DNA of 64,000 nucleotides from Butyrivibrio sp. (lineage in GTDB: Bacteria > Bacillota > Clostridia > Lachnospirales > Lachnospiraceae), in contig NZ_JAFRGN010000027.1 in the NCBI RefSeq assembly GCF_017433805.1, forward strand, positions 1 to 64,000. Reading direction: 5' to 3'. Numbering within the stretch: the stretch's first letter is position 1; each line of letters begins with the position of its first letter. The notes under the pieces were generated by a model that had not been told where the DNA came from, did no database searches, and saw nothing but the letters and a program-made list of their open reading frames with translations. The position numbers and the translations under genes were made by a program. Below are positions 1-8,611 of the stretch, one piece after another.

Positions 1-64
1 GATTTTACACGTGCTCAGCAGGCGGATTTCCATCCGTCTATTTGTTGTGTAAATAACCATGGAA

Positions 65-99
65 AAAGAGGATGCTGGAACAATTCCAACATCCTCTTT
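65..99. terminator. Rho-independent terminator hairpin
   Basis: A 13-bp stem with one mismatch (GAGGATGCTGGAA at 68-80 against 84-96) encloses a CAA loop. It is flanked by A residues on the left and T residues on the right, so it could work in both directions. It probably ends a gene lying beyond the left edge. Confidence 0.6.
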
Positions 100-196
100 A
101 AAACTTTTCCCTCATGTTACAATGCTAACTTAATGACATTGCTCGCTTATGAGCTATGGCTTTTTTAGTATATAGACACAGGAAAAGACTAAGTAT

Positions 197-349
197 ATGA
201 ACTCTCATTTCATAAATTTTCAATTAGATGGCCATAAAATTGATGCAGATACAGGGAAAGAGATGATGAAATCTGAACAAAGACCAGCAATTCGCGCCAG
301 TTGGGGACTTTTTGGGAGAGTATTCAGGAGGCAATCCGATGTGATATAA
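197..349 (+). CDS. Possible 50-residue small protein
   Basis: An ATG at 197 follows a purine-rich GGAAAAG (181-187) at a plausible distance, and the frame stays open to TAA at 347-349. The predicted peptide is basic at its C-terminus and matches no family I recognise. It could be a real small protein, the remnant of a decayed gene or chance. It lies just upstream of the J-domain/Hsp70/TIR operon, but nothing in the sequence ties it to that operon. Confidence 0.2.
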   Translation: MNSHFINFQLDGHKIDADTGKEMMKSEQRPAIRASWGLFGRVFRRQSDVI

Positions 350-457
350 TTAACGGGTTTGTAAATAAAATTGCAGCATCTTAATAGATGTTAATGTATA
401 TAATATGGTGTCGAAAGAATTATTATAAAGCCATATTGTGTTGGGGTGAGTATAGAT

Positions 458-2776
458 ATGAACAAAAGTATTTGGGAATGGCTCGGAATAGAGCCGACAG
501 GCAATATAAGTGAAATTAAGAAGGCCTATTCAGAGGCTGCCAAGAAGTATCATCCGGCTGAGCATCCGGAGGAGTTCAGACTGCTTCGTGACAGCTATAA
601 AAAGGCTATGGAATATGCAAAGGGCTGTAACGAGGGTACAGCCACAAGCCCATACATAGAAGAACATTTAGCAAGGCAGGCCAAGGAAGCATTTAAAGAT
701 AAAAAAGACAATCTGACATTCGACAATATATCAAATGTTGAAAATCCCCTTAAGAAGGCTGAAAAAGAAAGTCTGAGTTTTGATCAGATTTCAAATGCAA
801 CAAATCCTCTTAAAATGGATGAACAGAAAGAACAGGAGGAATTTGACTTTGAGCAGATAGGAAAAACTGTAGAGGAGCCGGAAAAGCCGGGACTTGATTT
901 TAGCAAAATTGATGGCATAGACAGATTGTCAGCAAGACAAAGCAGAATGCTTTATTTTGCGGGAGAGATGCTCTTTGCGGCTTCGGCAAAACCTGAAAAA
1001 TATGGTTGCAGGGAGATAGCAGAGGCTATTTTCTATAACTGGGATAAAGAGCCTTATGCAGGTGAAATAACGCCTTCCTTTATTGAACTGTTCATTGACA
1101 TGCTGGGATCTGTAAGCGGATTTGACAAGCAGGCCATAGAGGTAATAGAGAATACATTATTTGGTAATAAAAGCGGAAGTGAATATGATGAGCTTCGTGC
1201 CAGATTCAAGGCTTCCCTGATAGAAAACCCTAATGTTAAGCGTTACAAAGACAAAGCGGAGCGGAATGATATAACAAACTTTTTGATAAAGTACACCGAA
1301 ACTGCGACTCATTCGAGCAGCTTTCAATATGTTATTCCTGAAGGAAAGATCAAGCCCTTATTAAAGGGAACAGTATATCCTGTCAGAAACATTTTATTGT
1401 TTGTGGGAATGCGGCATGAGTATTATTTCATTGAAGATCTGACATTGAGGGTTAATGAAAAGACAGATGAGCTCACTATTACAGATGCAGTTAACAAGGT
1501 AATCCTTAAAGTGCCTGCTACACATAAAGATTATCAGTTCCTGTGCAGCCATCTTGTTGAATACGGATGCAAGGTTATTAGCGAAGAGAGTATAAACATA
1601 AAAACGTTTATCAGTCCATTAAACAGTGCAGGCAAGCTATTTGTATATTTTACGAGCAGGTTCAAGATGTTTGCCATATCCCTTGTTACTGCTTTTTTGA
1701 TCTTGAGTATTTTCTCTATAACAATGAATGCCGATTTTGAAAACATAATACTTAATGCTATAAGGGTATTCGTGATATTCGTCTCCTTATTAACAGTTTG
1801 GATACCTGTTGCACTATGTGCGATTTCCGGACTATCCTCAGCAGTATATCTGATAAGCATGATCTTTTTTGTTCCTGTGATTGGAGAAATGCTGCGGGAT
1901 ATTAAAAATGGAGATGCCGTGTATGAACGAGGCGCCGGAGTGTTTATTTTTAAAAGATATATAGTATCTGTAGCCGGTTCTCACTATCAGGTACTTCCTA
2001 TAGAAAAGATCATGTCTTTTAATCTGACCAAACCTGAAAGTCCGGATAGACAAGCTACTATTACCTGCAATACTACAATCGGGATCAGCAAGAGCTTTTT
2101 TGCTGGATTATATACACCTGCCATGGCTGTGTATATGCTATTGGAGGAAAGACTGCACGCTATAAAAGAGCAGCTTTTGTCTCCTTCACTTGAGAGAAAG
2201 TATGAACGTCTTAAAGCCCGTAAAATAAGACCATTTCTTAGTCCCTTCTTACTTGACAGAAACATGAGGGACACCTACCAGATGGCTGCTGCTGTTATTC
2301 CTATAGCTATAGCTGCTACAACTTTTGCTGTACTAGATTATGCTAATGCTGGGTCACGCAGCTATCAAGGAATGTTGTTTTATAGAGAGGCAGCAGCTGC
2401 CGTACTATTTTGCCTGGTAGGACTTATCAGCCTTATTCCGATTTGGAGTTTTAGAAGATATTCATCCGAGCTTCTTATAAACATCGGAATACAGTGCAAG
2501 CATATGCCATCTTATTACAACAAAGTGTACGGAATATATGTACTCAAAGACTATTTTGTATCAATAGATAAGTGGATGCTTACAATCATTCCATATAACG
2601 ATATTGTAGCAATAGGCAAAGAAGTTATTGGCGGGAAATCCGTGATCAGAATACAGACAACAGATAAAAAAGGGTACGTCTGGGGAAATAACAAAAACGT
2701 ACAAGCCAGGATCAATGCTCAAAACATCAATGAGATACTGGGGCATTACGTTGAGCTTACTAAGAAGACTGCATAA
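458..2776 (+). CDS. Membrane J-domain-like protein, first gene of a J/Hsp70/TIR operon
   Basis: The N-terminal 60 residues resemble a J-domain (helix II KKAYSEAAKKY, then RDSYKKAM), but the hallmark HPD is HPA at residues 32-34. Residues about 80-150 form an acidic linker with repeated [LF]xFxxI motifs, two of them followed by NPLK. Hydrophobic segments near residues 403-423, 437-480, 608-628 and 648-668 predict a membrane protein. The regions between and after them look like small beta-rich PH-like modules; that last point is inference. The ATG at 458 is preferred over GTG at 446 because GGGGTGAG at 443-450 is then correctly spaced as the ribosome site. The gene ends 32 bp before an Hsp70 gene, so it is probably the membrane-bound partner of that chaperone. 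The exact role is unknown. Confidence 0.75.
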   Translation: MNKSIWEWLGIEPTGNISEIKKAYSEAAKKYHPAEHPEEFRLLRDSYKKAMEYAKGCNEGTATSPYIEEHLARQAKEAFKDKKDNLTFDNISNVENPLKKAEKESLSFDQISNATNPLKMDEQKEQEEFDFEQIGKTVEEPEKPGLDFSKIDGIDRLSARQSRMLYFAGEMLFAASAKPEKYGCREIAEAIFYNWDKEPYAGEITPSFIELFIDMLGSVSGFDKQAIEVIENTLFGNKSGSEYDELRARFKASLIENPNVKRYKDKAERNDITNFLIKYTETATHSSSFQYVIPEGKIKPLLKGTVYPVRNILLFVGMRHEYYFIEDLTLRVNEKTDELTITDAVNKVILKVPATHKDYQFLCSHLVEYGCKVISEESINIKTFISPLNSAGKLFVYFTSRFKMFAISLVTAFLILSIFSITMNADFENIILNAIRVFVIFVSLLTVWIPVALCAISGLSSAVYLISMIFFVPVIGEMLRDIKNGDAVYERGAGVFIFKRYIVSVAGSHYQVLPIEKIMSFNLTKPESPDRQATITCNTTIGISKSFFAGLYTPAMAVYMLLEERLHAIKEQLLSPSLERKYERLKARKIRPFLSPFLLDRNMRDTYQMAAAVIPIAIAATTFAVLDYANAGSRSYQGMLFYREAAAAVLFCLVGLISLIPIWSFRRYSSELLINIGIQCKHMPSYYNKVYGIYVLKDYFVSIDKWMLTIIPYNDIVAIGKEVIGGKSVIRIQTTDKKGYVWGNNKNVQARINAQNINEILGHYVELTKKTA

Positions 2777-2808
2777 TTAAATTTATAATGAGGGAAGTGT
2801 GAAAAAAG

Positions 2809-4551
2809 ATGATAGTTGGAATAGATTTAGGTACTACAAATTCACTTGTAAGCGCCTGGACAGATGAAGGAATTACACTAATTCCTAATGAATTCGGAGA
2901 ATATCTTACCCCTTCAGTTGTTTCTTTTGATGGAAAAGAGGCCATTGTGGGTAAGACAGCCAAGGAAAGGCTTGTTACTCATCCTGATAAGACAGCAAGT
3001 GAGTTCAAGAGACAGATGGGAAAAGATGTCAAATATAATCTTGGACTTGGACGCTCTTTTACCCCGGTTGAGTTGTCTGCGATAGTACTCAGAAAGCTTA
3101 TCGCTGATGCAGAAAAGTATATTGGGGAAAAGGTGGATTCTGCCGTAATAAGTGTTCCGGCCTACTTTGATGATCATCAGAGAGAGGCTACAAGAATGGC
3201 AGGAATCAAGGCAGGAATTAAGGTTACACAGCTTGTTAATGAGCCTTCAGCAGCGGCTTTATCCTATCACTATGACAACATGGATCAGGATGATAAGTTT
3301 ATAGTATTTGACTTTGGAGGCGGAACGCTGGATGTTACGCTGGTTGAGGCCTTTGATAATATGGTTGAGATCTGCAATATTTCTGGTGACAATGCACTCG
3401 GAGGCAAGGATTTTAACGAGATCATAGCTCTGGATATCTGCAAGAGCCATGGCATAAACTGGGATAAACTTGATAACAGGAATAAAGCTGTTCTGATAAA
3501 TTGCGGAGAGAGTATCAAGATCAGGCTTTCAGACAGCGATACTACCAAAACAGTTGTAAATGCAGCAGGGGATGAATTTGAGTACGAACTTGACCAGCAA
3601 AGGTTTATCGATATTTCTGCTTCTGTATTCAGAAGGCTTACTATTGTTCTGAAAAGGCTCATGAATGATGCCAGTCTATCGACTGACGATATTGACGGAG
3701 TTATCATGGTTGGCGGATCTTCCAAGATGCCAAGTGTCAGAGCCTATATGGAATCTCTTTTCCCGGGCAAGATCATGGTTGATCCTCAGGGGGATGTGGC
3801 TATCTGCAGAGGCGCAGGAATTGTGACAGGTATCAATTTGAGAAAAGAGTCAGTAAAAGACATAGTCATGACAGATATTTGTCCATTTTCCCTTGGAGTA
3901 GAAGTAATAGGCGATAAAATGGCAGTCATTATCCCTAAGAACCAGATTCTTCCCTATAGTAAGCAGAACAAGTTTTATACTGTCAGCAATATGCAAAAGA
4001 AAATTGAATTTAATGTCTATCAGGGCGAGAAGCTCAAGGCTTCAAGTAACCTTAAGCTTGATACTATCGTGCTGGATGTCCCACCAAGGCCCAAGGGAGA
4101 AGTCTTTGCAAATGTCAGATTCTCTTATGATCTTAATGGTATTTTTGATATCGACATTTATTGCCCTGCAAATGGAGCTGAGATTCACAGAAGCCGCGGT
4201 GCTCAGGATGGAATTGATCAGGATGAGCTGATGAATATCAAGCTCAGGATGGATGAGCTTAAGCAGGATCCAAGAGAAATTCCGGAGATCAAGTATCTTC
4301 TTGAGAAGGCACAGAGACTGTACGAAGAGGGCAATCAGATACAGAGACAGTTCCTCGAAGAGGAGATATACAGCTTTAATGACCTTTTGGACAGAGCTTC
4401 GATAATTGACTGCAAGAAGGCGGCAGCAGTCTTCTCTATTAGACTTGACAGGCTGGAAAAGAGTATGTTCAGTTTTGACAATGAGGCTGAAGATCTCTGG
4501 GAACAGTATATTGAGGAAAACATGGAAAATAAAGATCCGGATAAGGTTTGA
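2809..4551 (+). CDS. Hsp70-family chaperone (HscC/DnaK-like)
   Basis: Clear Hsp70: the phosphate-1 motif IDLGTTNS is at residues 4-11, phosphate-2 GGGTLDVT is near 170, and the adenosine motif VGGSSKMP is near 301. A DICPFSLGVE segment opens the substrate-binding beta domain near residue 355. The helical tail (about 480-575) is shorter than in housekeeping DnaK, and 580 residues fits the HscC-like class. There is no grpE or canonical dnaJ beside it; instead it sits between a degenerate J-protein and a TIR protein. The ATP-binding motifs look intact, so it should bind ATP. I infer a specialised chaperone that folds, holds or gates its membrane neighbours. It is certainly an Hsp70; the specialised role is a guess from context. 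Confidence 0.92.
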   Translation: MIVGIDLGTTNSLVSAWTDEGITLIPNEFGEYLTPSVVSFDGKEAIVGKTAKERLVTHPDKTASEFKRQMGKDVKYNLGLGRSFTPVELSAIVLRKLIADAEKYIGEKVDSAVISVPAYFDDHQREATRMAGIKAGIKVTQLVNEPSAAALSYHYDNMDQDDKFIVFDFGGGTLDVTLVEAFDNMVEICNISGDNALGGKDFNEIIALDICKSHGINWDKLDNRNKAVLINCGESIKIRLSDSDTTKTVVNAAGDEFEYELDQQRFIDISASVFRRLTIVLKRLMNDASLSTDDIDGVIMVGGSSKMPSVRAYMESLFPGKIMVDPQGDVAICRGAGIVTGINLRKESVKDIVMTDICPFSLGVEVIGDKMAVIIPKNQILPYSKQNKFYTVSNMQKKIEFNVYQGEKLKASSNLKLDTIVLDVPPRPKGEVFANVRFSYDLNGIFDIDIYCPANGAEIHRSRGAQDGIDQDELMNIKLRMDELKQDPREIPEIKYLLEKAQRLYEEGNQIQRQFLEEEIYSFNDLLDRASIIDCKKAAAVFSIRLDRLEKSMFSFDNEAEDLWEQYIEENMENKDPDKV

Positions 4552-4561
4552 GGTTTTAGAA

Positions 4562-7500
4562 ATGAGTTTACATTATAACGCGTTTATTTCCTATAAGCAT
4601 GCTGAACTTGACAACAAGGTGGCGGCAGCTATTGAGTGGGATCTTGAGCACTACCACATTCCTAAAAAAATACAGAAAAAGACAGGCTACAAGAAGATAG
4701 AGAGGATATTCAGAGACAAGGATGAACTCCCTATTACAAGTGACCTTAGTAATACTATTGAGGAGGCACTTTTTAATTCGGATTTCCTTATTGTTTTGTG
4801 TTCTACAAACACACATTTATCCACCTGGGTTGAGAGAGAGATTAAGCTCTTTTTACAAAATCATCCTCAGGAAAATGTGCTTACTGTCTTAGTTGACGGT
4901 GAGCCACATGATGTAATTCCGCAGATTCTCCAGAACAGAGAGGTTGAGAAATATAATGAAAAGGGTGAACTGGTCAAAGAACTTGTGCCAGTTGAGCCAC
5001 TTTCCTGTGACTATCGTCTTCCAAGAAGAGAAGCTAAGAGCGTAGAGCTTCCAAGACTTGCAGCAACTCTTATTGGCTGTTCTTATAATGAGCTTATGAA
5101 TAGACAGCGTCAGTACAAGATGAAGAGACTTACAGCGATCTTCTCAGGTGCAATGGCACTTGCTGTTGGCTTTGGCGCATACATGCTCTATAGTAACGCA
5201 AGGATCAACGAGAACTACACCCAGTCACTGATCAGTCAGTCCAAATATCTTTCAAATGCTTCAGGTCAGCTTCTTAATGCGGACAAGAGAATAGATGCGC
5301 TTCACCTTGCACTGGCTGCACTTCCTAATGAAGAGAACCCGGACAGGCCGATTATCCCTGAGGCTGTGAGTGCTCTTACCAAGGCATCACTTGCTTATAC
5401 AGCTACAAAAGGCTCCAGCATTTCTGCGACCTGGAACTACAATATGCAGGATCTGGTCAAGGACTACTATATTGATAGGTTTGGCTGCTCTTTTGCTGCC
5501 ATGGATAAGTCAAATAATATCAGAGTCTGGAACAGGGATACACATGAGCTTTTATATGAATACACATCTCTTGATAAAGAAGCTCAGTCATATGCGTATA
5601 TTGCAACAGACCTGCTTCTTATCTGCAGTTCCAAGTATATGCAGGCTGTGGATGTGACTACAGGTACAATTAAGTGGGAAAAAGAACAGCTTGGTGGGGA
5701 TGACGTTATAGCAACGCTTATCACGGAATCTCCTGTTGTTATGGAGGATGGAAGTGTTCTTATAGGAACCTACGATGATGGACTGTTCAAGCTATCAGCA
5801 GAAACAGGTGAGATTCTGGAAAGATATATTATTGAGCCTGAAGATGCTGATAAATACACTGCTAGTGTAGAATTTGACGGTTTTAAGCTGTCTCCAGACC
5901 AGAAGAACATTATATTCAAGGGACAGGATGATCATTATTCTGATACAAAGATCATCTTCTACAATCTGGAAACAAAGGAGCTTCGCACGGTTGACCTTGT
6001 AGAAGCAGGTGTTCTGCAGTCTGGCTACTATCTTGATAGATATGATTATGTTGATAAAGACAATATCATGCTGGTTGTGGATACTACAGAAGGCTACGGC
6101 TCTTATGGCTTCCTTGATATGGATGTTCTGACTACGAACTATAGGACAATTTACTGCATTGATGCCAACAAGTTCGAGTTAAAATGGACAAATGTATTTA
6201 GCTATAATGCTATTCCATATGGCTCAAGATTCATAGATCTGTATAACTCTAATGAGATCTGCTATTGCTGCGGAAACATGATCAGTGTGTGGGATAAGGA
6301 TACAGGAGAACTCCATGAAGAGTTCAATGTCAACGAGAGTATTGTTGGCGTAGCTGATTCACATGATGGCAATTATCCAAGTTTTATTACCAGAAGTGGT
6401 AAAATGGGCAATCCGATCACTGTTCAGGGCCTTACTAACATGGCTGTACAGGATACCTTTACAAGTGGAATTGAAATGATTGCTTTTGGAAAAGGAGCTT
6501 ATGTAAATACCGACAATTCGAGCACTATTATCTTTTATGAGCAGGGCGTTCATGATAGTGAGTATAAAGACTTTGATAATACCCCAGAGTTTAAGAGCAT
6601 TTTAGATAATGATTACCGTCTTGAGGGTGACGTGCTCGCAGTTCTGGCTGCTACAACTGATGGAAGCAAGACAATGATGGCATTCTTTAATGCTGCAACC
6701 AAAGAGTTCATGGGCCAGGTACAGATAGGCGGTGATGATACCTACAGTTTTCAACTGGTGGGCCTTAAGGATGATATAGCACGAGTTACCCATAAAGAAG
6801 ATGATAGTCTGGTACTTCTTGAAATAGATGCTCATACTCTTGAGGTAAAAAAGACAACGATTGAAGAAGATTACTCTTTATCTTTTGTGGATCCGATCTA
6901 TTCAAATGGGAAGCTTATCTTCTTCAGAAATCCAATTATAGAGGGAATGTCCATAGTTGTAAAAGATATGGAAACTGGAAAAGAGGATACCTTCGGAATT
7001 GAGAAAACTGTATACAGCTGGGGATATAACGAGGAGTTAAATCTTCTCTACGTTGCTACTAAAGCCTTTGATGCTGTGATCGACCTTGAGACACATGAAA
7101 ACTACGAGGTCATTCATTCAGCGGACTGGGAACAAACTAAATGTATTACCATAGATTCACAGAATAAGAGAATTATGGTATCAGACAATCAGTACGTTCA
7201 GATGCTTGATCTTGAAGGCAATGAAATATTTAAAGTGCGTACTCCTAACGTAGAAGTATATGGTATGACCATATATACTCCTAAAAAGGAAGGCTCCAGA
7301 ACAGAATTCCTTGCAGCATATGGAAATGGTGATATCTACAGATATGATGCAGAGACAGGTGAGTATCTCGGAAGGTCTGAACTTGCATATAATAAGGTTT
7401 ATGATAATGCATCATTTACCTTCGACTATGAGCAGAATGTATTGTTCCTGAAGCTTGGTTCACTCCTTAGCCTTATTGATCTTGATAGCTGGAAATTGAT

Positions 7501-7696
7501 CACATATATGAATTCAGAGCTTGCATATCACAAGCCTACTGATACATTTCTAGTTTATGCCTACGATACTATCAAGGAGTCAAGGGTAGGATATTTCAGG
7601 CATTATACTGTAGAAGAACTTATCCAGAAGGGTAATGACATGCTAAAGGGCCAGGAGATGAGTGAAACACTCAAGGATACCTACGGACTTAAATAA
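4562..7696 (+). CDS. TIR domain - transmembrane - beta-propeller protein
   Basis: The start is set at ATG 4562, 10 bp after the Hsp70 stop; an upstream in-frame ATG at 4406 lies inside the Hsp70 gene and is rejected. Residues 1-175 form a TIR-like domain (FISYKHAELD, then FRDKDELP, then a STWVEREI helix). Glu93 in WVEREI lines up with the catalytic Glu of NAD-cleaving TIRs such as SARM1. A single membrane helix covers about 190-210. Residues 290-1044 carry repeated WD40/PQQ-like blades (for example IRVWNRDTHE, VWDKDTGEL, IYRYDAETGE). The topology implies a TIR on one side of the membrane and a large propeller sensor on the other. Similar TIR-propeller proteins are common in Clostridia, to my knowledge without assigned function. 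NADase activity is inferred from one residue and not shown. Confidence 0.85.
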   Translation: MSLHYNAFISYKHAELDNKVAAAIEWDLEHYHIPKKIQKKTGYKKIERIFRDKDELPITSDLSNTIEEALFNSDFLIVLCSTNTHLSTWVEREIKLFLQNHPQENVLTVLVDGEPHDVIPQILQNREVEKYNEKGELVKELVPVEPLSCDYRLPRREAKSVELPRLAATLIGCSYNELMNRQRQYKMKRLTAIFSGAMALAVGFGAYMLYSNARINENYTQSLISQSKYLSNASGQLLNADKRIDALHLALAALPNEENPDRPIIPEAVSALTKASLAYTATKGSSISATWNYNMQDLVKDYYIDRFGCSFAAMDKSNNIRVWNRDTHELLYEYTSLDKEAQSYAYIATDLLLICSSKYMQAVDVTTGTIKWEKEQLGGDDVIATLITESPVVMEDGSVLIGTYDDGLFKLSAETGEILERYIIEPEDADKYTASVEFDGFKLSPDQKNIIFKGQDDHYSDTKIIFYNLETKELRTVDLVEAGVLQSGYYLDRYDYVDKDNIMLVVDTTEGYGSYGFLDMDVLTTNYRTIYCIDANKFELKWTNVFSYNAIPYGSRFIDLYNSNEICYCCGNMISVWDKDTGELHEEFNVNESIVGVADSHDGNYPSFITRSGKMGNPITVQGLTNMAVQDTFTSGIEMIAFGKGAYVNTDNSSTIIFYEQGVHDSEYKDFDNTPEFKSILDNDYRLEGDVLAVLAATTDGSKTMMAFFNAATKEFMGQVQIGGDDTYSFQLVGLKDDIARVTHKEDDSLVLLEIDAHTLEVKKTTIEEDYSLSFVDPIYSNGKLIFFRNPIIEGMSIVVKDMETGKEDTFGIEKTVYSWGYNEELNLLYVATKAFDAVIDLETHENYEVIHSADWEQTKCITIDSQNKRIMVSDNQYVQMLDLEGNEIFKVRTPNVEVYGMTIYTPKKEGSRTEFLAAYGNGDIYRYDAETGEYLGRSELAYNKVYDNASFTFDYEQNVLFLKLGSLLSLIDLDSWKLITYMNSELAYHKPTDTFLVYAYDTIKESRVGYFRHYTVEELIQKGNDMLKGQEMSETLKDTYGLK

Positions 7697-7703
7697 TGAT
7701 ATT

Positions 7704-7733
7704 AAAAAAGACGCTTGTTTAAGCGTCTTTTTT
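7704..7733. terminator. Bidirectional terminator
   Basis: A 13-bp A/T-flanked perfect stem (AAGACGCTT at 7708-7716 against 7721-7729) has a GTTT loop and a T run on the right and an A run on the left. It ends the TIR operon on the plus strand and overlaps the end of the convergent membrane-protein gene. Confidence 0.85.
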
Positions 7734-8378
7734 TTCGTCCTTTATTATGTACAGAAGAGCGAAGGCTATCAGGAATAACTCTCCGAACATACTTATAAAA
7801 AAGATTATGTCTTTTCGTCCGATTGCAGGTCCGAGGCCGGCAAAGAAGAACATCAAAAATGCTGATAAAAACAGGAATGGATTCTTTTGCTTCTTCCAGG
7901 CTATGATTCCGCACACGATCATTGGAATAACTGTTCCAAAGGAAAGTAAGGCAGATACTATAATTGCCCAGGTTGGTGATGAATGGGACATTGAGTGTCT
8001 CATGACATCCTGATACTGCACTACTTCGAGTTTTAAGGCAAAAGCATGAGCAAGGCCAAGGGCGATGACAATTGCAGTGAAGGCCCAGATGATCTTCATG
8101 GTGCGAGGCTTAGCCTTTAGACCATAGCCACATATAGGTATGAGCAGCGGAATAAGTGTTCCGTGAGCTATGAAGCGAATTCTGCTGATGTTCTCTGGGA
8201 GACCACCATAAGGAGCACCGATCGCGATAAAGAAAGCATCAATAAAAAGTCCGATACAGATCAGTAACACACAAAGAGTCATAGGTCTTTTAGTGCGAAG
8301 GTATCTCTTAAGAAGTGTCGCAGCAAGAAGCAGCTCCAGCGTAGCAATGATACCGATTAATGTAGTTAAATGCAGCAT
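7719..8378 (-). CDS. Seven-helix membrane protein of unknown function
   Basis: About seven hydrophobic helices span nearly the whole 219 residues, separated by short loops. The C-terminus is charged (IIKDEKKDA), and there is no signal peptide or soluble domain. I do not recognise the family. It stands alone, transcribed convergently with the TIR operon and divergently from the sigma-factor operon, and its last codons lie in the shared terminator. The composition (Gly/Pro kinks in helices, His in the HAMSHS-like middle loop) does not allow a substrate to be named; a small receptor-like or transporter-like role is possible. Confidence 0.7.
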   Translation of the reverse strand: MLHLTTLIGIIATLELLLAATLLKRYLRTKRPMTLCVLLICIGLFIDAFFIAIGAPYGGLPENISRIRFIAHGTLIPLLIPICGYGLKAKPRTMKIIWAFTAIVIALGLAHAFALKLEVVQYQDVMRHSMSHSSPTWAIIVSALLSFGTVIPMIVCGIIAWKKQKNPFLFLSAFLMFFFAGLGPAIGRKDIIFFISMFGELFLIAFALLYIIKDEKKDA

Positions 8379-8531
8379 GATATGTGTAAATACTCCTTTA
8401 CATTGATATAATTATTATGAACATACCTAAAATAGGCAGTTTAGGTGTGTATACAATATTTTATCAAAAAATTTTGAAAATGTTGAAGACTTTTTTATTT
8501 CTATTTCGTTATATCTAATGAAGGGGCAAGA

Positions 8532-8567
8532 GTACAGACTTATTCCATATTGTTGATAAGTTTGTAC
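8532..8567. promoter_or_regulatory. 12-bp inverted repeat in the leader of the sigma-factor gene
   Basis: GTACAGACTTAT at 8532-8543 pairs with ATAAGTTTGTAC at 8556-8567, with one G-U pair and a 12-base spacer. There is no T run behind it, so it is more likely an operator or 5' leader hairpin than a terminator. Confidence 0.5.
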
Positions 8568-8576
8568 CTGGGCAAA

Positions 8577-8590
8577 ATTCGCTGGCGAAT
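8577..8590. promoter_or_regulatory. 14-bp palindrome ATTCGC-TG-GCGAAT
   Basis: A near-perfect palindrome lies 22 bp before the sigma-factor start codon, downstream of the larger inverted repeat. It could be an operator. No -10/-35 pair typical of ECF autoregulation is obvious around it. Confidence 0.35.
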
Positions 8591-8611
8591 AATCTATGAA
8601 AGGAAGAAACA

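Larger units (their letters stand above)
1..445. other. Left-edge intergenic region
   Basis: No convincing long gene lies here. It holds short frames that stop near positions 52-56 and could be the tail of a gene beyond the left edge, a terminator hairpin (65-99), one possible 50-residue ORF (197-349) and the promoter region of the J-domain operon. A TATAAT box sits at 399-404, but no well-spaced -35 box is visible; the best TTGCAG, at 371-376, is 22 bp away. Confidence 0.5.

Noticed and set aside
4406-4561. Upstream extension of the TIR gene
   Set aside because: The extra 52 residues lie inside the Hsp70 gene in another frame, are basic and unlike a domain, and the ATG at 4562 directly begins the TIR fold.
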